From NCBI GenBank assembly GCA_025738555.1, contig JAOVFP010000011.1:2170001-2234000 (forward strand): a DNA stretch of 64,000 bases, read 5' to 3'. Origin of the DNA: Cyathus striatus (lineage: Eukaryota > Basidiomycota > Agaricomycetes > Agaricales > Nidulariaceae). The position numbers and the translations under genes are program-made. This document shows positions 49,461-59,497 of this stretch, in pieces. The notes beneath the pieces are model-generated. The model was given only the letters and a program-made list of their open reading frames with translations, did not search any database and was not told the origin of the DNA. The first letter of the stretch is position 1, and each line of letters starts with the position of its first letter.

Positions 49461-49639
49461 GCAGGGGTTCAAGGGTACTTGGGCATGCATGTAGGATGCT
49501 TGGGTGTGCGTGATGGATGGGTGTATTGGTGTTCGTAATGCATAGGCACGCACTAGGAGAGTTAGAGGATGCCACGCGCATGCAGGCAGGCACTTGAGCT
49601 TGTGCATTGGAAAGTTATTGCCTTGTCTGTGCCCCCTTC

Positions 49640-49830
49640 AGAGGTTTCCCAGAATTGTCGGGCATGGGGAGTTTGCAGAGAAGATAGTGCACGTTGTAGT
49701 TTGATTTAGTATAGATATTATTAGTCCACCAATAGAATTTGTTTTCGTGCTACAGAAGGTGCTTGTTATAGTTAAATTTAGTAAAGATAATATTAGTCCG
49801 CCAATACAATTGGGTCTCATGTTAAGATAA
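49640..49830. repeat. Tandem ~100-bp duplication
   Basis: ATATTATTAGTCCACCAATA at about 49715 and ATAATATTAGTCCGCCAATA at about 49787 mark two diverged copies upstream of the passenger gene. Confidence 0.5.
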
Positions 49831-49987
49831 TTTTAGACAAGGTCAGAAGACATGACATGTGTGCATACACATGGGACACAGGCTGTTGAAGGATTGTTCA
49901 TTGTGTTCCCCCCGCTTAGCTCTCAATCACTCAACCACCATCTCTTACTTTGACTTGTTTAACTCTTACTGTCTATCTTCAACCAAT

Positions 49988-52070
49988 ATGCCATCTCAAA
50001 ACAGCAAAAAAAATAACAATACCCCAGTCTCACCACCAACCTCTCGCAGTGGCTTGGTTCGCACTGAGCCACCTGCCTCTAAAGGCCGCAAACGTACACA
50101 ATCTACTGTAGATACCTCAGCTGAGCCAGCTACCAAGAAACCTGCTATTACAGCTGATGAAGAAGCAGCAGATAATAGTGCAAAGCAGGGAGAGAGAGAT
50201 GGTGGAAAGGGAAGAGGTGGGAAAAAGAGGGGGAGAGGTGGGTGGTATGTATTAACTGTTGTAATTGATTTTCAAAGTTCAATGCCTGACTTCATTTTAA
50301 GTAAAACTGCTGGTGACAAAGATAAGGAAGACAAAGCTGCAAGTAATGCAGCTAATAAAGATAAATCCAAGGCGTAAGTATTTATTTTATTGCACTAAGT
50401 TTTTTCTAATGCAATAATTCTAGTGCATTGAAGAAACTTCAGGAAATGGCTATTTCAATTGCACCACCTGTACAGCTCAAGACTGCTGGTGCCTCTGGAA
50501 CTACTGAGGCTTCTGAGACTATTGGTGCTTCTGAGACTACTGGGATTTCTGAGATTACCAGAGCTTCTGAGATTACAGGTACTTCTGAAGTCTTGGCTAC
50601 AACTCCAAGTGAATCAGGTGAATCTGAGGACAATAACTTGGAGGCTGAACATGGCAGTGGAACTGAGAATGTAAGTCAGAATAGCAATGAGGAAGATGAA
50701 GATAAAGATGGTAGTGATGATGTTGATATTGATGATAATGATGATAATGAAGGAGAGGAAGGGGAAGAGGTAGAGAAAGTGGATGAGGACAATGTGGCTG
50801 TTGTGGAGGCAATGGATATTGGTATGTGTTATATATTTATTTGTACATTTTCTAAAATGCTTGTAGATTCTGCATTAGCCTCTGAACCTGTATCTACAAA
50901 GGAAGAATTGAAAGGTGCATCCAGGACTACTGGTATTTGCACTTACTTTTGCCTTGGTAATAGAATTGCTGATAAAAATTTATAGGAGGCATACTTCGAG
51001 GATGAGCTCAAGGAAATAATTTTAGATTTGCTGATAACATGGATGAAAGTTCATCCATAATTGTAGACCCTAAGGGATTTGTTTACATCACACTCTCAGA
51101 TGAATCTCCTTCTTTCAACCCAACTTTATTGAATGCTGAAGTACCACCCCAAGCTGTACCAGCTGTAGTAAACTCTTGCCTTAAAGCAGTATTAGACTCA
51201 GTTGCAAAACGAATGCCTATTATTAAGTGTAAGATTAACTTGACTTAAAGTTACTTGTTGACTAATATTATATAGCTCAAAATAGGCTTATTATGTATTT
51301 CGACACTGAACGTGGAATCTGGATTATCTTTGGACGCTTCAATGATATTGAAAGCACCGATACTGTTAAGTGGACTTCAAGGATGAATGATATGGCACTA
51401 TATCTGGCTGCTGTAATGTGATTTTACTTATATTTATGTCAAATTTCTTATGATTGCTTAGATCTCTGTAAAGGAAAATGTGAATTTCCACTTAGCAAGA
51501 AGCGTAGGCAGTACCTTTGGAACATCAACAACATCTAAGAGCAGTGACAATGCCTCTGGATCTGGATCTGTTATTACTGAGGACAATCCTGATATCTTTG
51601 ATGGACTTACTAAGAAGCAAGAGCTCATCATCTCCATTTATAAAGTGGACAAGTCTCTTCTCGGACATAAGAATTGGTCCATTCAGATAGCATGGAAGAT
51701 CTACCAAGAGGTACAACGAGTCAAGAATTTGGTAGAAACAAACCCACAGATGTGGCCTGCTGATATGGACAAACCACTTACTAAGGACTTGCATAAGATG
51801 TTTGGAGCAGCTGGAACCTCTTGGCATCACTGGGATAAAGTTCTTAAAGTTATATCTAGCTACCCAGACATGGAAGAGTGGCTGAGCAGCACAACTCCTC
51901 CTGATGCTAAGACAACTCATGAGTTATGGGGCTTGGAGAAGACAGCAGGTTTTACTCGAGTGGACTTGGAACATTGGATTATGAGAAAGAAAAATATTAG
52001 TGCTGGAAAGGGGAAGCAGAAGGCAGAAGGGGGGAAGACTAAGAAAGGATCTGGTTTAAAGAAGAAGTAA
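49988..52070 (+). CDS. KDZ-linked passenger gene (584 aa)
   Basis: Exons 49988-50244, 50302-50373, 50424-50821, 50867-50932, 51013-51228, 51276-51412 and 51462-52070 give 585 codons without an internal stop. The start MPSQNSKKNNNTPVSPPTSR precedes a Lys/Gly-rich basic stretch. Then come a Thr/Glu repeat region (ASETTGISEITRASEITGTS) and an acidic run. The C-terminal half is the conserved part: DESSSIIVDPKGFVYITLSD, VVNSCLKAVLDSVAKRMPII, TKKQELIISIYKVDKSLLGH, KIYQEVQRVKNLV and HHWDKVLKVISSYPDMEEWL. I recall similar proteins beside CxC6-type KDZ transposases in agaricomycetes. The 3' acceptor at 51012 is chosen because the nearer one would expose TGA at 51003-51005. Function unknown; 148 bp separate it from the transposase start. 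Confidence 0.75.
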
Positions 52071-52217
52071 GTAAATTTTTGAAAGATAGCAATTTTTCTC
52101 TTTAAAATCTATATCAAATGTACTTTTAGTTTCTTGTATATCTGTGTATGGCTACTTGGACTCCTCTGTGAAATAGTTATTCAACATTATTGGCTGCTTG
52201 CACTTGCATATTTACCT

Positions 52218-54294
52218 ATGGCTTATGGTATAGGATCTGAGCAAGAATTTCCTATGCTTAAGTCTGCAAAATTTAGTTCATTCATTCAAGAAACATTTGG
52301 TTCAAAAATAAGCCTATCAACTGTTTTATTTTTGATGTTTACATTAACAAAAAATGTTGAATTGCTAAATTTGCATGCAAGGCAGCAGTATCGTGAAGGA
52401 AATGATAGAAGAAGAACTCAAATTTCAGGTTGGATGAATGTCTTGGCAACTACTGTTCACACTGTTCTTGGTGATAAAACAAAGTATTTATTTTCAGAAA
52501 ATCAGATTCCAACTATAGTTGATGATGATGAAGTAATTTCAGAAATTGCAATTAAGCTGGATAAATTTGCAAAGTTTTTGGGGCTGCATCCTTATGATGA
52601 TGATGGTTACTTTACCCAGGAGCTTGGGCCTATCTCAGAGAAAAAAATTACCCCTGTATGTCTTATATGCCCCACATCTATGCGGTGTGTTACAGAATCT
52701 TGTAATGGTCATTCATTAAGGCAAAATTCAAAATATTCTGATATCCCCAAAGTTACTTTAATTGAAGGAACAAAATTGTATTACAATGCACATATATTAA
52801 CTGGTCATTGTTCAGGATGTAATACAATTTATTATGCAGATCATAAATGTATTAATATTATTGGTCAAGAGCCTCAGACAGAATACTTGAATGATGCACA
52901 TTATATTAAAATTGGGACACATCTATGGGTAGATCGTGTATTCTCAAAAGCAATTATGAATGCCACATATAGCTTTCATGCATCTACTGCAGCCTATGCA
53001 GAGTTCTGGACAAATAGCTATGGTGATAATAAAGAATTAAGCCGCCGACAAGTTTGGGATGCATTTATTGAAGAATCAATTCGTACTGTGAGCACAGCAT
53101 CTGATAAGGAATTTGTAGTTCATGATGGTCTATCCACTAAAGATATTACTATCAAAGCATATGAATATCTTGGAGAGAGTGGAAAAATAAATCTGGCTTC
53201 AAACCACAGTTGTGTGGAATGTACTCAGCCATATAAATCAACTGCAGATACTATGGAGAATATAAACAATAATGTATCATCTGAAATGGCTTCTCCAGTA
53301 AAAATGATTGTTATTGATGGTGTTGTAATGGGACCAGTTCACTGTGCAATGGAAGGTTGTTCTGCTAATGTATCTAATCACCGTGGTGGTGTATTCTGTG
53401 GACATCATAATATTCAATATGGAGCAAAGTGCCGTGTGAAGGGTTGTACCAGACAGAAAGTTCATGGTACTGAAGCATGTGAAATTCATCAAGAAATGTG
53501 GAATAAACACTGTTTAAATTATAGCTCAGCAGGTCTTTCTGGGCTAAACGAGCATTACAACATCGCAATGAGAATTTGTCTTGGCTACCTAGAATAAATC
53601 GCACTCATCAACCACATGATGAAGAACAAAATAGTGATGATTCTAACACTTGTAAAACATACTTTTCTCCAAACCGTTATTACTGTGTAGAGACAATTTG
53701 TGCTCCATGTGGTGTTGTCATTGCATGGAAAAAATTTGTTAAGTCTGAATCCTCAAGACAGATTTTAGAATTTTTAAATATGGTTTTTCCTGATCCTGAA
53801 TTACGACCAGCATATATATGCATTGATAAAGCATGTCTTGTTCTTCGTTTTGTTGTCAACAATGCCATTCATCATATTTGGCTTGACACAAGTCGATTTG
53901 TTGTTGATAGTTATCACTATACAAACCATAAAGCAGATGATGATCTTTGCCGCACATACTGCAATCCTGCACCTAATGATGGTTCTGCTCCCAATCTTGT
54001 AATAATTGATCATGATCATAATGGAAATCCATATTTCAAAAGAGCTTTTAATACACAGGTGAGTTTATATACTTTAAATTGTATTTAATACTAATATTAT
54101 GAAAGGCTTGCGAACAACTCAATGCTTGGCTTGGTGGATTTGAATCAATACTCAAAAGAATGACTGTATCAAATTTCAACTGGTTTATGCATGCAATGTT
54201 GTTTTTTCACACACAGCATGTATTGAAAAAGCAACAAAAAAGAATGGTAAGGTTGAGTAGTGATTTATCTAATGATGAGGAAGGGTATATGTAG
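52218..54294 (+). pseudogene. KDZ transposase with CxC5 and CxC6 clusters, one frameshift
   Basis: Start MAYGIGSEQEFPMLKSAKFS. The first exon is open to 53594. It holds a CxC5-type cluster (VCLICPTSMRCVTESCNGHS ... GHCSGCNTIYYADH) and a CxC6-type cluster (VVMGPVHCAMEGCSANV ... CGHHNIQYGAKCRVKGC ... GTEACEIHQEMW). The catalytic domain follows in another frame from about 53549: SWLPRINRTHQPHDEE, RYYCVETICAPCGVVIAW, the first Asp in YICIDKACLVLR, the second in VVDSYHYTNH, and after an intron (54058-54105) the Glu in ACEQLNAWLGGFESIL. The end is LSNDEEGYM at 54294. The two parts are joined if one base, probably an A in the run near 53546-53548, has been lost. Everything else is open, so this could be a very recent mutation or an assembly error. 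Confidence 0.85.
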
Positions 54295-54529
54295 ACTACA
54301 AATTGTAAGTTGTAGACTCTTTTGTATAAAGCTTTAAGTGATTAGTTCTGTTTCACTATAATTTATTACATATCTTAAATGAACTTCATTTTTATTCAAA
54401 ATAGGTATCAGAAGACATACAATTCCTCTAATAAATATGTATAATTGAGATGAAAGTTATGCAAAAAATATGTTAATTGCACTTATCTTTATCAGTACTA
54501 AATGGCCTATAATTCATCTAATATTCAGG

Positions 54530-54886
54530 TGAATTTCACGTGAAATTCACATGAATTACACTTATCTCTATCAGTACTAAATGGCCTATAATTCATTTAA
54601 TATTCATGTGAAATTCATGTGAAATTCACATGAATTACACCTAATATTCAATGTGAAATTTCACCTAACTTTCACCTCAACTTCACCTACTTTTCACTTA
54701 AATTTGGTGGTTTTGGAATATTGTATGTGAAGGTGAAAATCATGTGAAAGTCATGTAATTTCATGTGAATTTCATGAGAAATATACTCTAAATTGGTGAT
54801 GTTCATGTGAAGTTCATGTGAATTTCTGCCTTTCATGTGAAATTCACGTGAATTCATGGTGAAGGGGGGGGGGAGTGTAAAGTACT
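54530..54886 (-). repeat. Right terminal and subterminal repeats of the 12.8-kb element
   Basis: Many TTCACATGAA/TTCACGTGAA motifs, then a G10 run and GAGTGTAAAGTACT, the counterpart of the left end at 42109. GGTGGAACC follows at 54887-54895. Confidence 0.75.
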
Positions 54887-54895
54887 GGTGGAACC
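54887..54895. repeat. Right target-site duplication GGTGGAACC
   Basis: Direct copy of 42100-42108. Confidence 0.75.
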
Positions 54896-55469
54896 CTTAG
54901 TGGATGCCAAGGGAATCGAAGGGACTTAGAAGAATTTTATGATCTTCGTATACCAGGCTCTATGTTTGTGTTTGTTCTGTTCTGAAAATTCTTACTATAT
55001 CACCTACACATGGCTTGTACATAACTTGTACATGCATTATAGATGTGCTACAGAATGAAAATTACACTGTAATCTCGGGTTGCATTAGTAATATTCACAC
55101 ACTATGTCATAAATGCCTGGTGCATGATGAGAAGCACTTTTTGCATGATCTCACATGACAAGCACATGCCTGGCATGAGTTTTCGTTTTACTGAGAGTGA
55201 CGCATGACGCACCCGCGACACTCTCCTAACCAACATCCACTGTCCCGGAGTACTTATCCCAACTGCCACAGCACGCAATGCGTATCTTCCCTTACGACAC
55301 ATAGAGAAACTAACGTCTATTCAAGCTCGAATGCAGTGACCCCACATAAACTCTTGAGTCCTTCTCCTCTTTCTCTCCTTCGCTCAAGTGACCGTCCTCG
55401 ACTCCCCATCGCCACATCTGCCGCCGGGGCATGATGCGGGGCCCACCGGCCTCTGGTCCTCTCACGGCT
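54896..55469. other. No recognisable gene
   Basis: Flank of the 12.8-kb element. Short open frames only. Confidence 0.4.
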
Positions 55470-56260
55470 GGCCTTGACTGACTCGTCATGGCTTCCCGAT
55501 TATTTGAAGACATCGACAGTGTGAGTGTGTTAGTTCCGGAAGCTGGTGCATCTGGATTCTGAGGACGAGGAACAAGGATGTATCGGTGTGTTTTTCTTCT
55601 CTGAGAGATTTGAGTGGGCACTGATGAGCTATTGCTATGATTGTTATGGTACCTTCAGGCGCATTTTATAATAGTAACGTCGGCACGCAATGCAATCAGA
55701 TCAAGTCAACTGGTCCAAACGAGTTAGATGGTCTACGTAGTACTAGAGAGGTACGTGTCTTAATGTAGAACGTGTTCAAATTGTCGGTTCATTAAGAGTA
55801 ACAGTACTGGTATTGACAAATACTACATAGGTTCTGGGAGGAATGATCATCGGCGATGGACGTGATGTACCTCGTTCGACCTTCGACTGAGATCAGTGTG
55901 TGGACTGAGTCGCTGAACAATTTGGAGAACGATGACTCTTCGCCCCAAAGCTGTAAGTCATTCCATTGCATTATTTATCTACTTGTTTTTATCCTATTCG
56001 TTTCCCTATTCGTCTTTTTTCATATTTTATACTCATCATTCTTCTTTCTACCGTTCTCCTCCTCGCCTCCGTCTCCCATCTCGTTTGTCTCACAAGTCAT
56101 TCAATTTCAGTTCTATCTTCTCGTCGTTCAATCTCCCCTCATTGTTCTCCTTTCCTTTTCTCCCTTCATGCCCCTGCGCAATTCTGCCCCTCTTCCATCT
56201 TCATTCTTTTATTCCCGCCTTCCTTTTAGCTTTCTGTCTATATTAAAACTCACATAATGC
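55470..56260 (+). repeat. Segmental duplication, copy 1, with gene-like remnants
   Basis: Shares ordered blocks with 58265-59065. Block TTAGTTCCGGAAGCT is at about 55530 and 58326, followed in both by GACGAGGAA and TCGGTGTGTTT. Block TTCGACCTTCGACTGAG / TCCGACCTTCGACTGAG is at about 55873 and 58673. Then come a C/T-rich tract and CATTTGTCTCACAAGTCAT-like ends. Open pieces such as MDVMYLVRPSTEISVWTESL and, in the other copy, MKKMYLIRPSTEFNA (then stop) hint at a decayed gene. Family unknown. Confidence 0.55.
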
Positions 56261-56835
56261 TAGGCGTAAACGCATCAACGTAAAACTAACAAAACGCTCA
56301 TCATCATGCAAACATTGAGATATCTCTGTCATCATACCTGAAGCGGATCCCTAATATCCACTACGACACGGTGAATTATGGGACAGAGGAGAGATGCATG
56401 TCTTATATCGTGTCATGTACGTTCATCGTCCTATTGTATTCTTTTTCCAATTCCTACCCCTTCCTCGCTACTTCCTATTAACACTGGCGGCTCCTTCAGT
56501 TTCACTGTCTTCGTTTCGTACTTACCACTCTACCCACCTCACCGCTACTTTACACTTCCCTGCCTTTCAAGTTCACCTCTCATTCCAGCTAAACAGACAC
56601 TAACCCACCCACTGTTGCCAGTCAAATCTCTGTGACAGGCAACCGGTCCGTACCCTCCAAACGATCGGTGTTCCTGAACTTCTGATAAACAGTCGGCATT
56701 TGAACGACTGACTGATTACACTATTTGTGCACAGGGCTGTTAGAATCTTAGATATGGCTCTTCGCAACATTTTTAGCAAGTTATATCCTTCACTGACGAA
56801 TATGAAAGAAAAAGGATACGGTAGCTAGAAAGTAC

Positions 56836-57182
56836 GCTGATGCGGATTTGAACCCCTAATTGATGCACTAGGCTATCGGAGTGTCGCAACGTCTTCACCG
56901 ATGGCGCTGTTAATTTCACTTATAACCAAGCGTAGTTAACTAGTGAGAGGAAGTTATAATATTTCTTAAAGAAAAGCTGACCTGACATAAGTTGACTGGA
57001 ATAATAGATAGTGGGATGTTCGAAGCACTACCACTTGGCTTCGCAGTAAATTATCACGGGAATGAAAGAAAAACTTTTGATTAGAAGAGGAATAATAAGC
57101 CTGTGGGGATTTGAGCCCCTACTTGATTTTGTGCACGAGGCTATCGAAGTGTGGTAACCGCTCTACCAACGGCGTCGCAGAT
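56836..57182 (-). repeat. Two tRNA-like repeat units
   Basis: 56836-56910 and 57099-57180, on the complement. The second reads GACGCCGTTGGTAGAGCGGT ... GGGGCTCAAATCCCC, with A-box and B-box resemblance and a pairing GGGG/CCCC T stem. The first has GGGGTTCAAATCC. Both share CGATAGCCT...GTGCA in the middle and similar downstream flanks, so they are copies of one tRNA-derived unit rather than independent tRNA genes. Confidence 0.5.
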
Positions 57183-57572
57183 TTGCATATAATAAAGTAT
57201 AGATATCTAGTGAAGATAAGTTACAATTTCACTTGATAGGGGAAGATTACAAAGCCTTATGATTAGAATGGCATAGTAGAGAGTGGAACATCTGACCCAC
57301 TACGGCTTGCTTTGCAGTATACACAAAGGCAAGCATGATCACATTAACCTCTACTCTTTTGCGGTGTTAGTACTTGCATGCATAATGGTGGAGTTGTACA
57401 CATATGCCATATATGCCTTATCACTCGAATTTGTTTTAGCCTGGTACATAATGTAGTAGTAAAAAGTGAAACGTGCGAACTGCTACTGCTTGCTTCTCGG
57501 CGTACGCTTCACAGCTGCACATTATTACGGGCACAAAAAATAGACAGCTGTTTTTACAGCACCACGCCATAC

Positions 57573-57652
57573 GCCTGTGGGGATTTGAAACCCTACTTGA
57601 TTTCGTGCACGGAGGCTCTCAAGCCGTGGTATCTGGTTCGCCAACGGCGCCT
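57573..57652 (-). repeat. Third tRNA-like unit
   Basis: On the complement, GGCGCCGTTGGCGAACCAGA ... GTGCACGAAATCAAGTAGGG ... TTTCAAATCCCC. Same repeat as at 56836 and 57099, diverged; D-arm pairing is lost. Confidence 0.45.
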
Positions 57653-57830
57653 TTGATTTTGTTCATAATTAAGCGTCGATATCTAGCTAAATATACTAAA
57701 AACTCAGATGTAAATTGTAATACGTCAATGAGGACTTGTATAGCGAGATCAAGGTACTTACATAAGTTAGTGTTCTATGCACCCAGATTAAAAAAATTCC
57801 ATCAGGGGGGGGGAGGGGGTAGGGTACTGC

Positions 57831-57897
57831 ATACGCCGAAGGGAATTCGAACCGAAAGCAAGCAGGATGCATGACGACCACTTCACCTTTGGCGTGA
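57831..57897 (-). other. tRNA-like sequence, different from its neighbours
   Basis: On the complement, ACGCCAAAGGTGAAGTGGTC ... CGGTTCGAATTCC ... GGCGT. Six of seven acceptor pairs can form and an A box is visible, but the B box has one extra base (GGTTCGAATTCC). Possibly a decayed tRNA. Confidence 0.4.
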
Positions 57898-58264
57898 CTG
57901 TGGGGAAACACGTCTTACATACACTCACAGTGTGGCAGTGGAGGCAACGCGCTTTCTCCTTACATTTTTCTTATCAACGCACAACAAATCTGCAGTATCA
58001 CAACTGCGCACAGCGTGTCTTTCCTTAGCACGTTAATATTCCTGGTCAGACCTGTATACGATGCAGACCTAGCTAACATGCAATATTGACTCTTCCTCCT
58101 CGTCCTCCTTCCCTTGTCCTTCCCTCAACCGCCCTTACATGATGATCGATGATCTTCGAGAGATCATGCATTATGCACATGAGCTAAATTTCTATCGCTA
58201 CACTTCTACCGTTGAAACATAATCATCTCAGTCTCCACCTGGAACCGACCTCCAATACTTTTAC

Positions 58265-59065
58265 AACTGACCTTGCTTGACTCATCACGGCTTCCATTTG
58301 TCTGAGGACTCCGACGTGAGCATGTTAGTTCCGGAAGCTCGTGCGTATGTGGGACGAGGAATAGGGACATCGGTGTGTTTCTTGTTCTCTGAGAAATGAG
58401 TGGGCATTGACGAGCTATTTCGATCGTTGTTATAATAGATGTACATGTACACCCTCGTATGCGTTTTAATAACGGTATCGTCGGGACGCGATACGATTGA
58501 GTACATTAGACTGCCCTCATGGCAACCTTTTCAACCGAGTTGTTAGACGGTCTTCTAGTGAAGGTGTGTGTCTTCATTTAGAACGTCGGTTCGTTAACAG
58601 TTAGAGTGCTGATATATGTTGCTTCCACGCAGGTTCTGGGGCTCTCGTCTGTGATGAAAAAGATGTATCTCATCCGACCTTCGACTGAGTTCAATGCGTA
58701 GGCTGAGTTGTTGGATAATTTGGAGGACGTTAAGATTGTGATACTTGTCCTCTCTATTGTGAGGCATTTCTTTTGCTTTCTTTATCTTTATCTACTTGTT
58801 CTTATCGTATCCGCTTCCCTATTCGTCATTTTCTCCCCACTTCCACTCATCATTCTCCTTTCCTCTATTGTTCGCCTCGTCGACCTCCGTCTCCCATCAC
58901 ATTTGTCTCACAAGTCATCACATTTTCTCTTATTGTCTTCCTTTCCTCTTATCCTCTTATCCACCTGTTCGTTTGCGCCCCTCTTCCTTGTAATTCTTGA
59001 TTCTTTTGGTCCTCCCGCATTTCTTTTAGCTTTATCTCTATATTCAAACATATTTAACCCGCTCG
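58265..59065 (+). repeat. Segmental duplication, copy 2
   Basis: Direct counterpart of 55470-56260, offset by about 2.8 kb; the tRNA-like units lie between the copies. Contains MATFSTELLDGLLVKV near 58519, then SVMKKMYLIRPSTEFNA with a TAG after it. Not a working gene as far as I can read. Confidence 0.55.
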
Positions 59066-59497
59066 CTAGACGTAAACTCATCAACGTGCAACTTAAAATA
59101 CTCGCATTTCTCTTCGCAGGTTCCCTTGTAGGCTCGAGCTCGGATACGTGGACACCAATGAGGATTATGGCTATTTGGGTGTGCAGAGGACAGGATAGTA
59201 TGTATAGAGTCGCTTGCTCTGGATCTTGTTTTAATTTCGACACAAAACCCCATCAAATACGGAGAGTTGCGATAATGTGGCCACATCCAATGCCCCTTAG
59301 ACCACGTTGCTGTATGTTTTATTATCTGTAAGGCATGGGCTTGTAGCACTGCCATTCAACTATCTATACTCTAATAATATATGTAGCTCAACCAAATTCC
59401 GTCGATCTCAACTTCCATGATAAAATTTATTTCTAATATCTAATTAATGAGAGGTAGTTATTAACGTCAAGGATACGATATTATAAGGATAGAGGGA

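Larger units (their letters stand above)
42109..54886. mobile_element. 12.8-kb KDZ transposon
   Basis: Left end GAGCTCTTTACGCTCCCCTC; right end, on the complement, AGTACTTTACACTCCCCCCC. Both are followed by CACGTGAATTTCACATG-type subterminal repeats. The flanks are the direct repeat GGTGGAACC (9 bp). The plus-strand genes near the right side are a passenger gene (49988-52070) and a CxC5/CxC6 KDZ transposase (52218-54294). The left third is a palindrome of minisatellites (42.3-46.6 kb), and the middle holds a GC-rich stretch of unclear origin. Coding decay is slight: I see one frameshift in the transposase. Confidence 0.75.

Noticed and set aside
51003..51005. Premature TGA in the passenger gene
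   Set aside because: Using the acceptor ending at 51012 places it in an intron and gives a continuous frame of 585 codons, so it need not be a break.
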